This document shows positions 7,311-15,596 of a stretch of 64,000 nt of DNA, piece after piece. Position 1 is the stretch's first letter. Each line of letters opens with the position of its first letter. The stretch spans positions 1-64,000 of the forward strand of contig NZ_CXOM01000003.1 in the NCBI RefSeq assembly GCF_001269365.1, given 5' to 3'. The notes under the pieces are model-generated. The model made no database searches. It saw only the letters and a program-made list of their open reading frames with translations, and was not told the origin of the DNA. The position numbers and the translations under genes are program-made. This DNA comes from Limnohabitans sp. Rim11 (GTDB taxonomy: Bacteria > Pseudomonadota > Gammaproteobacteria > Burkholderiales > Burkholderiaceae_C).

Positions 7311-8921
7311 ATGATTCGATTTAGAACTTGGCCAGTGGTATTTATCCTGGTTACATCCTTGGCGATGGCATTGATGGCTAGCCCTGCAAAAGCCATGAGC
7401 TTGGCAGAGATAAAGGGATTGGTTGACGGCGAGACCGATCAAAGAATTGAGACCCTGAACAAAGTGGTGGCGCAGGGCGATGAAAATACTTTGGTGTTTC
7501 TGCAAGCCTTGGCAGACGATGCTGTCAAAGTTGCAGGCGACAAAATTTGGATTGTGCGTGACAGCTTGGGCGCTGGTAAAGCACTCGATCCGCTCACCGG
7601 ACAAAAGCAAGATTTGCCAGCCGATGCGCAAGATGTGGTGAGCAACAACCGCTTCCGTGGAGAAATTGAAACGGCACTGGCTGCATTGAAATTGTTCAGT
7701 GCCGATAGCGGTCTGCGCAAGCAAGCCATCAAGGCTTTGCTGAAAGAACACGATGCCAGCAAGTTGCCTTTATTGAACAAAGCGCTTGCGCAAGAACAAG
7801 ACGCAAGTCTTAAAAATTTACTTCAATTGGCAAAAGCTGCTGCGCAATTAGGCGATACCGATGCGGGTGTGCGTTTGTCTTCAGCGCAACGTTTGGCAGA
7901 AAGCCAAACACCCGAAACACAGCTACTTTTGAATCAACGCTTGTCCGAAGAGACTGACGCACAAGTGAAGGCGCAGCTTCGCAAATCTTTGACGGCCATT
8001 GAAGGCGCCTTAAAAACAGGTGAACGTTTAGGCGCCTTGTTCACAGGTGCCAGCTTGGGTTCTATCTTGTTGTTGGTGGCCTTGGGCCTTGCCATTACCT
8101 ATGGCTTGATGGGTGTGATCAACATGGCGCACGGCGAACTCATGATGATTGGCGCTTACGCCACCTACGTGGTGCAAATGCTCTTCCGTCAATATTTACC
8201 AGGTTACTTCGATGCTTACCTTTTGCTGGCTGTGCCGTTGTCCTTCTTAGCTTCTGCACTGGTGGGTGCCTTCATGGAACGCACGGTCTTGCGCCATTTG
8301 TACGGCCGACCTTTGGAATCTTTGCTGGCCACATGGGGTATCAGCTTAATCTTGATGCAAGCGGTCCGCTCCTTGTTTGGCGCCCAAAACGTAGGCGTTG
8401 AAAACCCTGCTTGGATGAGTGGTGGCATACAAGTTTTGTCCAATTTGACGCTGCCTTACAACCGATTGGTGATCATTGCCTTTGCAGCTGCTGTACTCAT
8501 TGGTATGTCATTGGTGATTACCAAAACGCGTTTGGGTTTGTTTGTACGCGGCGTCACACAAAATCGACCTATGGCTTCGTGCATGGGGGTGAATACGGCG
8601 CGCATTGACACCTATGCTTTTGCCTTGGGTTCCGGCATTGCCGGCTTGGCGGGGTGCGCCTTAAGTCAGGTAGGCAATGTGGGTCCAGACTTAGGTCAGA
8701 ACTACATCGTCGATGCCTTCATGGTGGTGGTGCTCGGCGGCGTGGGTCAATTGGCTGGCACCGTCTATGCTGCCCTGGGTTTGGGTTTGGCCAACAAACT
8801 ATTGGAAGGCGTCACTGGCGCTGTCCTCGCCAAGATTTGTGTTTTAGTGTTCATCATCATCTTCATTCAAAAACGACCTCAAGGTATTTTTGCCATGAAG
8901 GGTCGGAGCGCGGAGGCTTGA
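7311..8921 (+). CDS. urtB: Urea ABC transporter permease UrtB
   Basis: UrtB is one of two membrane subunits of the urea importer and belongs to the LivH family. The 536-residue protein has a signal-like N terminus, then about 200 residues of soluble, mainly helical sequence facing the periplasm (the UrtB-specific extension), then the permease core from about residue 240 (GASLGSILLLVALGLAITYGLMG onwards) to VFIIIFIQKRPQGIFA. I prefer the ATG at 7311 over the one at 7293 because the latter lies in the T-tract of the preceding terminator. One base separates its stop from urtC. Confidence 0.95.
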   Translation: MIRFRTWPVVFILVTSLAMALMASPAKAMSLAEIKGLVDGETDQRIETLNKVVAQGDENTLVFLQALADDAVKVAGDKIWIVRDSLGAGKALDPLTGQKQDLPADAQDVVSNNRFRGEIETALAALKLFSADSGLRKQAIKALLKEHDASKLPLLNKALAQEQDASLKNLLQLAKAAAQLGDTDAGVRLSSAQRLAESQTPETQLLLNQRLSEETDAQVKAQLRKSLTAIEGALKTGERLGALFTGASLGSILLLVALGLAITYGLMGVINMAHGELMMIGAYATYVVQMLFRQYLPGYFDAYLLLAVPLSFLASALVGAFMERTVLRHLYGRPLESLLATWGISLILMQAVRSLFGAQNVGVENPAWMSGGIQVLSNLTLPYNRLVIIAFAAAVLIGMSLVITKTRLGLFVRGVTQNRPMASCMGVNTARIDTYAFALGSGIAGLAGCALSQVGNVGPDLGQNYIVDAFMVVVLGGVGQLAGTVYAALGLGLANKLLEGVTGAVLAKICVLVFIIIFIQKRPQGIFAMKGRSAEA

Positions 8922-8922
8922 G

Positions 8923-10041
8923 ATGACAAACTTAACGATTCCTAAAATTGAATTGCCAGGCCGCGAGCCTTTGTTTACGCGCAAAGGCTGGACAGCATTT
9001 CTGGTTGCCCTAATCTTGGTGTGCCTTTGTGTACCCGTTATGAACTTGGTCGTGCCGCAAGGCCATTGGTTGCACTTTAGCGACTACGCCGTCAGCCTTG
9101 TTGGCAAAATCATGTGCTATGCCATTTGCGCCTTGGCCATGGATTTGATTTGGGGCTACACCGGCATCTTGTCCTTGGGGCATGGCTTGTTCTTTGCCAT
9201 TGGCGGTTATGCCATGGGCATGTACCTTATGCGCCAAATTGGTACCGATGGCAACTACAAAAGCAACTTACCCGACTTCATGGTGTTCCTCGATTGGAAA
9301 GAGTTGCCTTGGCACTGGACTTTTTCTGATAGTTTTGTAGCCACCTTGTTTTTGATTGTGTTGGTGCCTGCTGTGGTGTCGGGCGTATTTGGCTACTTTG
9401 CCTTTCGCTCACGCATCAAAGGCGTGTACTTCTCCATCATTACCCAAGCGATGACCTTCGCTGCCATGCTCTTGTTCTTTCGCAACGAAACAGGCTTTGG
9501 TGGCAACAATGGCTTTACCGATTTCAAACGTATTATGGATTTGCCATTGGCCACGCCCAATATGCGCATGATTTTGTTTGTCTTGACGGGCCTGACTTTG
9601 CTCGGATTTTTCTTGATGGCCCGTTGGCTCATTCGCAGCAAATTTGGTCGCGTGTTGCAGGCCATCCGTGATGCAGAGTCTCGCGTCATGTTCTCTGGCT
9701 ATTCGCCACTGCCTTACAAACTCAGCATCTGGGTCATCTCGGCTGTCATGTGCGGCGTCGCCGGTGCCTTGTATGTGCCGCAAGTGGGCATCATCAATCC
9801 GGGCGAAATGAGCCCTGCCAACTCCATTGAAATAGCCGTATGGGCTGCAGTAGGTGGCCGTGGAAGTTTGATTGGCCCAGTGGTGGGAGCCTTCTTAGTG
9901 AATGGCGCCAAGAGTTGGCTAACGGTCACAGCGCCAGAATTTTGGTTGTACTTCTTGGGTGCCTTGTTCATTGCGGTCACCTTGTTCTTGCCGCAAGGTG
10001 TGGTGGGCTTGGTACAGCGCATCAAAGGAGGCCGATCATGA
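8923..10041 (+). CDS. urtC: Urea ABC transporter permease UrtC
   Basis: UrtC is the second membrane subunit, of the LivM family. It has 372 residues and about ten hydrophobic helices. Typical motifs are AMDLIWGYTGILSLGHGLFFAIGGYAMG near residue 75 and the EAA-like segment YKLSIWVISAVMCGVAGALYVPQVG. It ends FLPQGVVGLVQRIKGG, standard for UrtC. The stop overlaps the urtD start as ATGA, so the two are translationally coupled. No irregularity seen. Confidence 0.96.
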   Translation: MTNLTIPKIELPGREPLFTRKGWTAFLVALILVCLCVPVMNLVVPQGHWLHFSDYAVSLVGKIMCYAICALAMDLIWGYTGILSLGHGLFFAIGGYAMGMYLMRQIGTDGNYKSNLPDFMVFLDWKELPWHWTFSDSFVATLFLIVLVPAVVSGVFGYFAFRSRIKGVYFSIITQAMTFAAMLLFFRNETGFGGNNGFTDFKRIMDLPLATPNMRMILFVLTGLTLLGFFLMARWLIRSKFGRVLQAIRDAESRVMFSGYSPLPYKLSIWVISAVMCGVAGALYVPQVGIINPGEMSPANSIEIAVWAAVGGRGSLIGPVVGAFLVNGAKSWLTVTAPEFWLYFLGALFIAVTLFLPQGVVGLVQRIKGGRS

Positions 10042-10916
10042 CCCCTGACCTCATGAAACAAGGTGCGCAGCGAGTGGCTGCACATGCACCTGAAAAGTAC
10101 CAATCTAGTGCAACTGAATCGGGCGGTCGTGATGCCAGCTATGGCCGCATTCACACCCCCGGTGAAGTGGATGTGTCACACGGTCGAATTTTGTATTTGG
10201 AAGATGTGAGCGTCAGCTTTGACGGCTTCAAGGCCATCAACAAACTGTCATTGGACATTGCTCCCGGCGAATTGCGTTGCATCATTGGCCCCAATGGCGC
10301 AGGCAAAACCACCATGATGGACATCATCACGGGCAAAACACGGCCCGATGAAGGTCAAGTGTTTTTTGGCAGCACCATCGATTTACTGCGTCACAACGAA
10401 CCCGAAATTGCGCAACTGGGCATTGGGCGTAAATTCCAAAAGCCCACAGTCTTTGAACAACTCACAGTGTTTGAAAATTTGGAACTTGCGCTTAAAACAC
10501 CTAAGGGTGTGAAGGCATCCATGTTCTTCAAGTTGGACTCTGCGCAGTCCGATCGTTTGGCGGAAGTCCTTCACACCATTCACTTGGCCGACAGCGTGCG
10601 GACACAAGCCGGCAATTTAAGCCATGGCCAAAAGCAGTGGCTAGAGATTGGCATGCTGCTCATGCAAGACCCTAAGCTTTTGTTGCTAGACGAACCCGTG
10701 GCCGGTATGACCGATCACGAAACCGAAAGAACCGCAGAGTTGTTTTTGACCTTGAAGGGCAAGCATTCATTGATGGTGGTGGAGCACGACATGGGCTTTA
10801 TCAAAACAATCTCTGACATCGTGACGGTGCTGTGTGATGGATCTGTGCTGGCGCAAGGCACGCTAGATCAAGTGCAGTCTGACGAGCGCGTGATTGAAGT
10901 TTATTTGGGCCGCTAA
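10038..10916 (+). CDS. urtD: Urea ABC transporter ATP-binding protein UrtD
   Basis: UrtD is one of two cytoplasmic ATPases of the urea importer (LivG-like). In the 292-residue protein the Walker A motif is GPNGAGKTT, the signature LSHGQKQWLEIG and Walker B LLLLDEPVAGMTD. The start at 10038 overlaps the urtC stop; a longer frame back to 9840 lies inside urtC and is spurious. An extension of about 55 residues precedes the ATPase domain. It is polar and low in hydrophobic residues, and longer than in LivG itself. Confidence 0.96.
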   Translation: MTPDLMKQGAQRVAAHAPEKYQSSATESGGRDASYGRIHTPGEVDVSHGRILYLEDVSVSFDGFKAINKLSLDIAPGELRCIIGPNGAGKTTMMDIITGKTRPDEGQVFFGSTIDLLRHNEPEIAQLGIGRKFQKPTVFEQLTVFENLELALKTPKGVKASMFFKLDSAQSDRLAEVLHTIHLADSVRTQAGNLSHGQKQWLEIGMLLMQDPKLLLLDEPVAGMTDHETERTAELFLTLKGKHSLMVVEHDMGFIKTISDIVTVLCDGSVLAQGTLDQVQSDERVIEVYLGR

Positions 10917-10927
10917 GGCGAAGCGAT

Positions 10928-11635
10928 ATGAATTTAACGGTCAAAAACATTCAGCAGTATTACGGCGGCTCTCACATCTTGCGTGACGTGAGTTTGGAAG
11001 CCAAGCAGGGCGAAGTGACGGTATTGCTGGGCCGCAATGGTGTGGGCAAAACCACTCTCTTGAAATCTCTGATGGGTGTGGTGCCTATCAAAAGTGGCTC
11101 GGTTGTTTTGGGTGAGCACGATCTCACTAAAGCAACGCCCTATGAGCGTGCGCGTGCCGGCGTGGGTTATGTACCGCAAGGCCGCGAAATTTTTGCGCGT
11201 CTAACAGTGGAAGAGAACCTGCTGATGGGCTTGGCTACACAGCCCGGCGGTACGCCTATTCCTGCCGAATTGTTTGAGTTGTTTCCAGTGCTTAAACAAA
11301 TGCTGCACCGCCGCGGTGGCGATCTCTCAGGCGGTCAGCAACAGCAGTTGGCCATTGCCCGGGCCTTGGCGGCCAAACCCAAGCTACTCATTTTGGACGA
11401 GCCCACCGAAGGCATTCAGCCCAGCATCATCAAAGACATTGGCCGGGTCATTCGCAAGCTGGCCGATGAGGGCATGCAAGGCCAACGCATGGCGGTTTTG
11501 CTCTGTGAGCAGTACTACGACTTTGCCGAAGAGCTGGCCGACGCTTACATGGTGATGGAGCGCGGCGAAGTGATTGCCAAAGGCCCCGGCCACGAAATGC
11601 AAGCCAAGGGCATTCGGCAGTTGGTGGCCATTTAA
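10928..11635 (+). CDS. urtE: Urea ABC transporter ATP-binding protein UrtE
   Basis: UrtE is the second ATPase of the urea importer (LivF-like). The 235-residue protein has Walker A GRNGVGKTTLL, signature LSGGQQQQLAIARAL, Walker B LLILDEPTEGIQPS and the UrtE-typical start MNLTVKNIQQYYGGSHILRD. It lies 11 bases after urtD. Its stop codon shares bases with the stop of the convergent ureD: TTTAAA provides TAA to both strands, leaving no space for a terminator between the genes. Confidence 0.96.
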   Translation: MNLTVKNIQQYYGGSHILRDVSLEAKQGEVTVLLGRNGVGKTTLLKSLMGVVPIKSGSVVLGEHDLTKATPYERARAGVGYVPQGREIFARLTVEENLLMGLATQPGGTPIPAELFELFPVLKQMLHRRGGDLSGGQQQQLAIARALAAKPKLLILDEPTEGIQPSIIKDIGRVIRKLADEGMQGQRMAVLLCEQYYDFAEELADAYMVMERGEVIAKGPGHEMQAKGIRQLVAI

Positions 11636-12462
11636 ACGCTCCAAATTCTGGGTGGTTCGCTGGGCAATTGCCAGAGGGTGTGTCGCCAACAAGCCCAGAC
11701 TTGCTTGAGCAAGTCCATGCTGGGCTCTACCAAGGGCGACATGACCCGCATCACAATCACCTGTGGATGCGCGCAAGTGATGCCGGCTTGTAGTTTGAGG
11801 GGGTTGGCCTCTATGAGGCTTCTTGCGGCCTCTAGGGCTCTCTCTACGCGTTCAGGCGCGATAGGCGAACCGCAGGCAAACACCAAGCTGGCAAAACACT
11901 TTTGGCCCGCCAATCCCAAAGGACTGTTGAGCCAACGTGCGTCATTGCCTTGAATGTTGCCTCGCTCCAGCCAGACACCTGGAATTTCTAGGTGCTGCTG
12001 AAAGTGGCCCTGCTTAAAAGATTGGTCCGAGGAGGGGAGGCCCAACGCAGTCACATCCCAAGTGATCAATTCAGCATTCGGTGCCAAATGGAAAACAGCA
12101 CGGTTGGTGGCTTCGCAGTCGTTGTAGGCAATGGCCTCAAGCGGCAGCCATTCAAGTCGGGCTTGATCGGACACATGGGCAACCACTTGCTGCAAAGCAG
12201 GGTGGCCGCCAGATTTGTAAAAGCGCGTGGCGCCTGGCGTACTCACCAAACCATGCGCACCTGTTGCGACAGACACTTGAATGTCAATGGTGTCACCGCC
12301 AACCAATCCACCTGGCGGGTGAACTAGGACGTTGTGACAGATTGAATCGCCTTCGGGGTAAAGGCTCTTTAAAATGCGCAGCGGCCCCTGGTGAGAATGC
12401 CTGGCAACGGTACGCTGAGACTCCGAGGTGTAATCAAGCTTGAGTTCAGCGTGCCATGCCAT
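11632..12462 (-). CDS. ureD: Urease accessory protein UreD
   Basis: UreD (UreH) is the scaffold that binds apo-urease and recruits UreF/UreG for nickel insertion. The 276-residue protein shows LDYTSESQRTVARHSHQGPL, VLVHPPGGLVGGD and STPGATRFYKS, all UreD hallmarks. In most Burkholderiales it is the first gene of the urease operon; here the urtABCDE operon lies between it and ureA. It follows a channel gene on the same strand with only 5 bases between, so it is probably transcribed as the last gene of that operon, possibly with its own weak promoter inside the channel gene. Confidence 0.95.
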   Translation of the reverse strand: MAWHAELKLDYTSESQRTVARHSHQGPLRILKSLYPEGDSICHNVLVHPPGGLVGGDTIDIQVSVATGAHGLVSTPGATRFYKSGGHPALQQVVAHVSDQARLEWLPLEAIAYNDCEATNRAVFHLAPNAELITWDVTALGLPSSDQSFKQGHFQQHLEIPGVWLERGNIQGNDARWLNSPLGLAGQKCFASLVFACGSPIAPERVERALEAARSLIEANPLKLQAGITCAHPQVIVMRVMSPLVEPSMDLLKQVWACWRHTLWQLPSEPPRIWSV

Positions 12463-12467
12463 GGAGA

Positions 12468-14099
12468 TCAGCGCTCGTTAGAAGCTGATTGCTGAAGGGC
12501 AATCAAGGTCCAGAGCTTCTTGTCTGTTTCAGTTAAACGTTCTGAGCTATCAACTGCAGCGTGGAACTTGTCTTGATCGGTCAGCAAGCTGAGCTGTCTG
12601 ACTTGGCCCAGCAAGTGTTTGAAATGTTCAATGGTGTGGTCTGTATTGCTTGCTATTTTATGCAATGGCAAGACTGACACATCGTCCATCAATTCACGCT
12701 CTCGCTTTGCTTTTTCAATGAGGACTCTAACTTCCTCATCACTCAAGTGCAGGCGTTTGGCTTCATGTTTGATGTATTCGGCTTCCGACTCGTCAATGTT
12801 GCCATCCGCAAGCATTTCATATAGCTTGTTGACCAAGGCTTCTCGGTCCATTTTGAGTTGATCGCTGAAGGCAGAAGACAAAAGGGCAGCCGGAATTGCA
12901 AAAATACCAATTCCGATCAGCGCCAAAACAATGGTCATAGCCCGTCCTGCTGGTGTGACGGGAGATATATCGCCGTAGCCCACGGATGCCAGGGTAATGA
13001 CAGCCCAGTAAATGGATTGTGGAATGTTTTCAAATTTTTCTGGTTGTGCTTCGTGCTCAAACAGATAGCCCAAACTGGCTGTCATCACTACCAGCAACAA
13101 CATAATGAAAGCCGAGGCCGCCATGACAGGCCATTCACGGGCAACCACCTTGGACAGCGACTGCGTGGCACCGGTGTATCGAGTTAACTTGAGTAACCGC
13201 AGCAAGCGGAAGACTCGCATGAATCGCAAGTCAAACAAGTGATGCAAGAACACTTCAAGGAAGAAGGGTGCAATGGCCAACAAGTCAATGATGGAAGATG
13301 TTGACTTGGCCAATTTGAGGCGTCCTGCTACAGCCCTTTGATAACCTGGCTCTTCGACGCAGCAATAGAGCCGCAAGCAATACTCGACGGTAAAAATACT
13401 CACCGCAATGGCATCCAGTATGAGGAACTCTAAGTTCAGCAAGTAATGGATGCTGTGAACGGATTCAAAGATCACAGCAAGCACTGAGATGATGACCCAA
13501 ATCACAATGAATGTGTCGAACATGTGATGGAGCTCACCACCATATTCACTTGGGAATACCAAGGCGTGCATTTTTTGACGGAATGTTCGGCCCTTGTTGG
13601 CTTGGACAAATTCTTTGTAAGCAGGAATCAAGACCCTGAACAACTTCAAGATTCGAAGCAATCGCAGGAATCGCAAGAATCGCAAATCAATCGAAATGAA
13701 GGCTTGCAGGAAGAAAGGCAAAATGGCCACTAAGTCGATGATTGCAAAGGGACTGGTGGCATAGCGTGCGCGAGCAAAACGATGCTTCTTAAATTCTTCG
13801 TCCTCTGGTGCTAGATAAAACCGAACTGCATATTCAATTGTGAAGATGAGGACGGATATCACATCAAAATAGTGAAACCAAACTTGATTGGGCTCAAAGA
13901 TGGCTGGCACATGTTCAAAGACCAGTGCGAACAAGTTGGCGACAATCAATAATCCAATCCAATGATCGATTGATTTTTGATGATTGCCTTCTATGTGCGG
14001 ATCTAGCAGCCATGCATACAGCCATTTTCTGAATGGCAAATCGCTGGAAATTTCGACTTCGTGCGAAAGAAGCTGGGATTCAATGCTCTGATTGGACAT
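12468..14099 (-). CDS. Ion channel with two voltage-sensor domains and one K+-type pore
   Basis: A 543-residue membrane protein. Residues 45-160 form a complete S1-S4 sensor whose S4 carries R140, R143, R146, R149, K152 and R155. No pore follows; instead a second sensor occupies 193-310, with S4 charges R292, R295, R298, R301, K304 and R307. Then come S5 (323-346), a pore loop with selectivity filter TLASVGYGD (369-377) and S6 (387-413). SVGYGD indicates K+ selectivity. Residues 420-466 (LADGNIDESEAEYIKHEAKR) resemble a TerB-like helical domain, and a helical tail follows. The two sensor units look like an internal duplication (SPFAIIDLVAILPFF versus STSSIIDLLAIAPFF). Usual prokaryotic Kv channels have one sensor per pore. 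It lies 12 bases after a small membrane protein gene and 5 bases before ureD. Domain calls are firm; gating and physiology are unknown. Confidence 0.9.
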   Translation of the reverse strand: MSNQSIESQLLSHEVEISSDLPFRKWLYAWLLDPHIEGNHQKSIDHWIGLLIVANLFALVFEHVPAIFEPNQVWFHYFDVISVLIFTIEYAVRFYLAPEDEEFKKHRFARARYATSPFAIIDLVAILPFFLQAFISIDLRFLRFLRLLRILKLFRVLIPAYKEFVQANKGRTFRQKMHALVFPSEYGGELHHMFDTFIVIWVIISVLAVIFESVHSIHYLLNLEFLILDAIAVSIFTVEYCLRLYCCVEEPGYQRAVAGRLKLAKSTSSIIDLLAIAPFFLEVFLHHLFDLRFMRVFRLLRLLKLTRYTGATQSLSKVVAREWPVMAASAFIMLLLVVMTASLGYLFEHEAQPEKFENIPQSIYWAVITLASVGYGDISPVTPAGRAMTIVLALIGIGIFAIPAALLSSAFSDQLKMDREALVNKLYEMLADGNIDESEAEYIKHEAKRLHLSDEEVRVLIEKAKRERELMDDVSVLPLHKIASNTDHTIEHFKHLLGQVRQLSLLTDQDKFHAAVDSSERLTETDKKLWTLIALQQSASNER

Positions 14100-14111
14100 G
14101 GTGACCCCTGT

Positions 14112-14681
14112 TTAAAATTCGAACTCATCGACTTTGATGGGGTAGCCACCTTTGTTGCAGACAGTTAGTTTGAGGGCAAGCTTGGTATCAATGGCATCCA
14201 TTTCTACCAATTGTGATGCGACCGCGGGTACCGCTGATCCTGGTGGTGTTGGCACAATTTTCTCTAAAACTATGCTGCCAACTGTGCTTCTGTCTTTGGG
14301 GTCGCACTTGGCAATGAACGCAACGGGTTCACCTGTAAAAGCGTTTTTAAGCCCATTGAGTTCTTTGACACTTTCCATGATCTCATTGAAGCAATCTCCC
14401 CAGCGCCTTCTTTCCATGGCACTGGCAGCGCAACTTTCGATGGCAAAGTCTTCTTGAATACGTGGCTCGCTATTGTCTTTGAGCCACTTCACCCAAGCTT
14501 CACCATTTTGTTTGGTGACTTCGTTTTTATTGCCTTCTTCGTGTGACAAAACGCCAACCCATGCAACGCAAACTAAGGTGCATGCTAAAAAAATCAGGAA
14601 CAAGATGTCCCAAACGTTCGGATTGCCAGATACCACGGCTGTGGGTTTTGCATCCGCATTGGACTGTGCTGACTCGGTCAT
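14112..14681 (-). CDS. Membrane-anchored protein of unknown family, upstream of the channel gene
   Basis: I do not recognise this 189-residue protein. After a polar N-terminal stretch of about 22 residues there is one transmembrane helix (VWDILFLIFLACTLVCVAWV, 23-42), then about 145 residues that should face the periplasm by the positive-inside tendency, although charges near the helix are few. The outer part has four cysteines (84, 97, 126, 175), which could form two disulfides, and ends in a beta-like segment LALKLTVCNKGGYPIKVDEF. A good ribosome site (AGGGAG) precedes the start. The channel gene begins 12 bases after its stop, so an accessory role for the channel is reasonable but unproven. 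Confidence 0.75.
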   Translation of the reverse strand: MTESAQSNADAKPTAVVSGNPNVWDILFLIFLACTLVCVAWVGVLSHEEGNKNEVTKQNGEAWVKWLKDNSEPRIQEDFAIESCAASAMERRRWGDCFNEIMESVKELNGLKNAFTGEPVAFIAKCDPKDRSTVGSIVLEKIVPTPPGSAVPAVASQLVEMDAIDTKLALKLTVCNKGGYPIKVDEFEF

Positions 14682-14759
14682 GGAACTTGCTCCCTATAGC
14701 GATGCAATTTCTCAAAATGCCGAACTGGCATTTCGATTTACTGGTGCATCGTAAGGAAT

Positions 14760-14788
14760 CGGCTCTAAAGGTCAAGCCTTTAGAGCCG
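14760..14788 (-). terminator. Strong hairpin after the ABC permease gene
   Basis: A perfect 12-bp inverted repeat (CGGCTCTAAAGG, 14760-14771, with 14777-14788) has a 5-base loop, 28 bases beyond the permease stop and ahead of the small membrane protein gene. It lacks a long U-tract in either direction, so it may be a weak terminator or an mRNA 3'-end stabiliser. Confidence 0.55.
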
Positions 14789-14816
14789 GTCTGGAAATAA
14801 ACCTAGAGGGAATGGT

Positions 14817-15584
14817 TTATTCGTTGTTGGTGCCGCGGTGGGCCCAAGCTGTGGTGTGCTTTTCGATGTAGCTAAAAAGTTCGTACATCACCATGGCCAT
14901 GGCACCCACCACCATCAATCCAGAAAAAGCCAGGCCCATTTGCATGGCCGAACCCGCGGAAATCAAGAGGTAACCAATGCCTTCATTGGCCGCTGTCATT
15001 TCAGACACTGTGGTGCCCACAAAGGCCAAGGTAATTGCCACCTTGAGGGAGCCATAGAAGTAGGGCATGGAGCGGGGCAAACCCACCTTGACCAACACGT
15101 CCCAGCGTTTTGCTCCCAGCACACGCAACACGTCTTCAAGTTCGGGCTCGAGAGTGGCCAAGCCCGTGGCAATGTTCACCATGATGGGGAAGAAGCTGAT
15201 TAAGAAAGCTGTGAGGATGGCGGGGCCAATGCCGATGCCGAACCACACCACCAAGATCGGCACGAAGGCCGCTTTGGGCAATGCGTTGAAGGCGGTCATG
15301 AGGGGGTAAACCGCGGCATAGGCTAAGCGTGAGCTACCAATGACAAAGCCAAGCAAGACGCCCACCACAATGGCAATGCCAAAGCCCGCCATGGTGACCC
15401 AGTAGGTGCGCCATGCGTGTGCGGCTATGACGCCACTGAATTCAACCGTTTGCTGTGCAATGCGCAGCGGGCTGGGGAAAATAAATTCAGAAACATTGAA
15501 GATGCTGCACACCGCCTGCCAAATGGCAATGGTGATGATGAGCAAAAACCAAGGTGCTGTTTGTTCGAGTGTTTTTTTGTTCAC
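14817..15584 (-). CDS. ABC transporter permease, NitT/TauT (SsuC/TauC) family
   Basis: This is the membrane subunit of an importer whose ATPase and receptor are encoded just upstream. The 255-residue protein has six predicted helices. The EAA loop, which contacts the ATPase, lies around LGAKRWDVLVKVGLPRSMPY. The family moves sulfonates, nitrate, pyrimidines and similar small molecules. Here the gene set lies downstream of allantoin-degradation genes and behind a copy of the putative GntR operator, so a purine or ureide substrate is likely but not shown. It is last in its operon and a stable hairpin follows. Confidence 0.9.
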   Translation of the reverse strand: MNKKTLEQTAPWFLLIITIAIWQAVCSIFNVSEFIFPSPLRIAQQTVEFSGVIAAHAWRTYWVTMAGFGIAIVVGVLLGFVIGSSRLAYAAVYPLMTAFNALPKAAFVPILVVWFGIGIGPAILTAFLISFFPIMVNIATGLATLEPELEDVLRVLGAKRWDVLVKVGLPRSMPYFYGSLKVAITLAFVGTTVSEMTAANEGIGYLLISAGSAMQMGLAFSGLMVVGAMAMVMYELFSYIEKHTTAWAHRGTNNE

Positions 15585-15596
15585 AACATCACCTGC

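Noticed and set aside
9840..10037. 66-codon upstream extension of urtD
   Set aside because: It lies inside urtC; the ATGA overlap at 10038 is the expected start.
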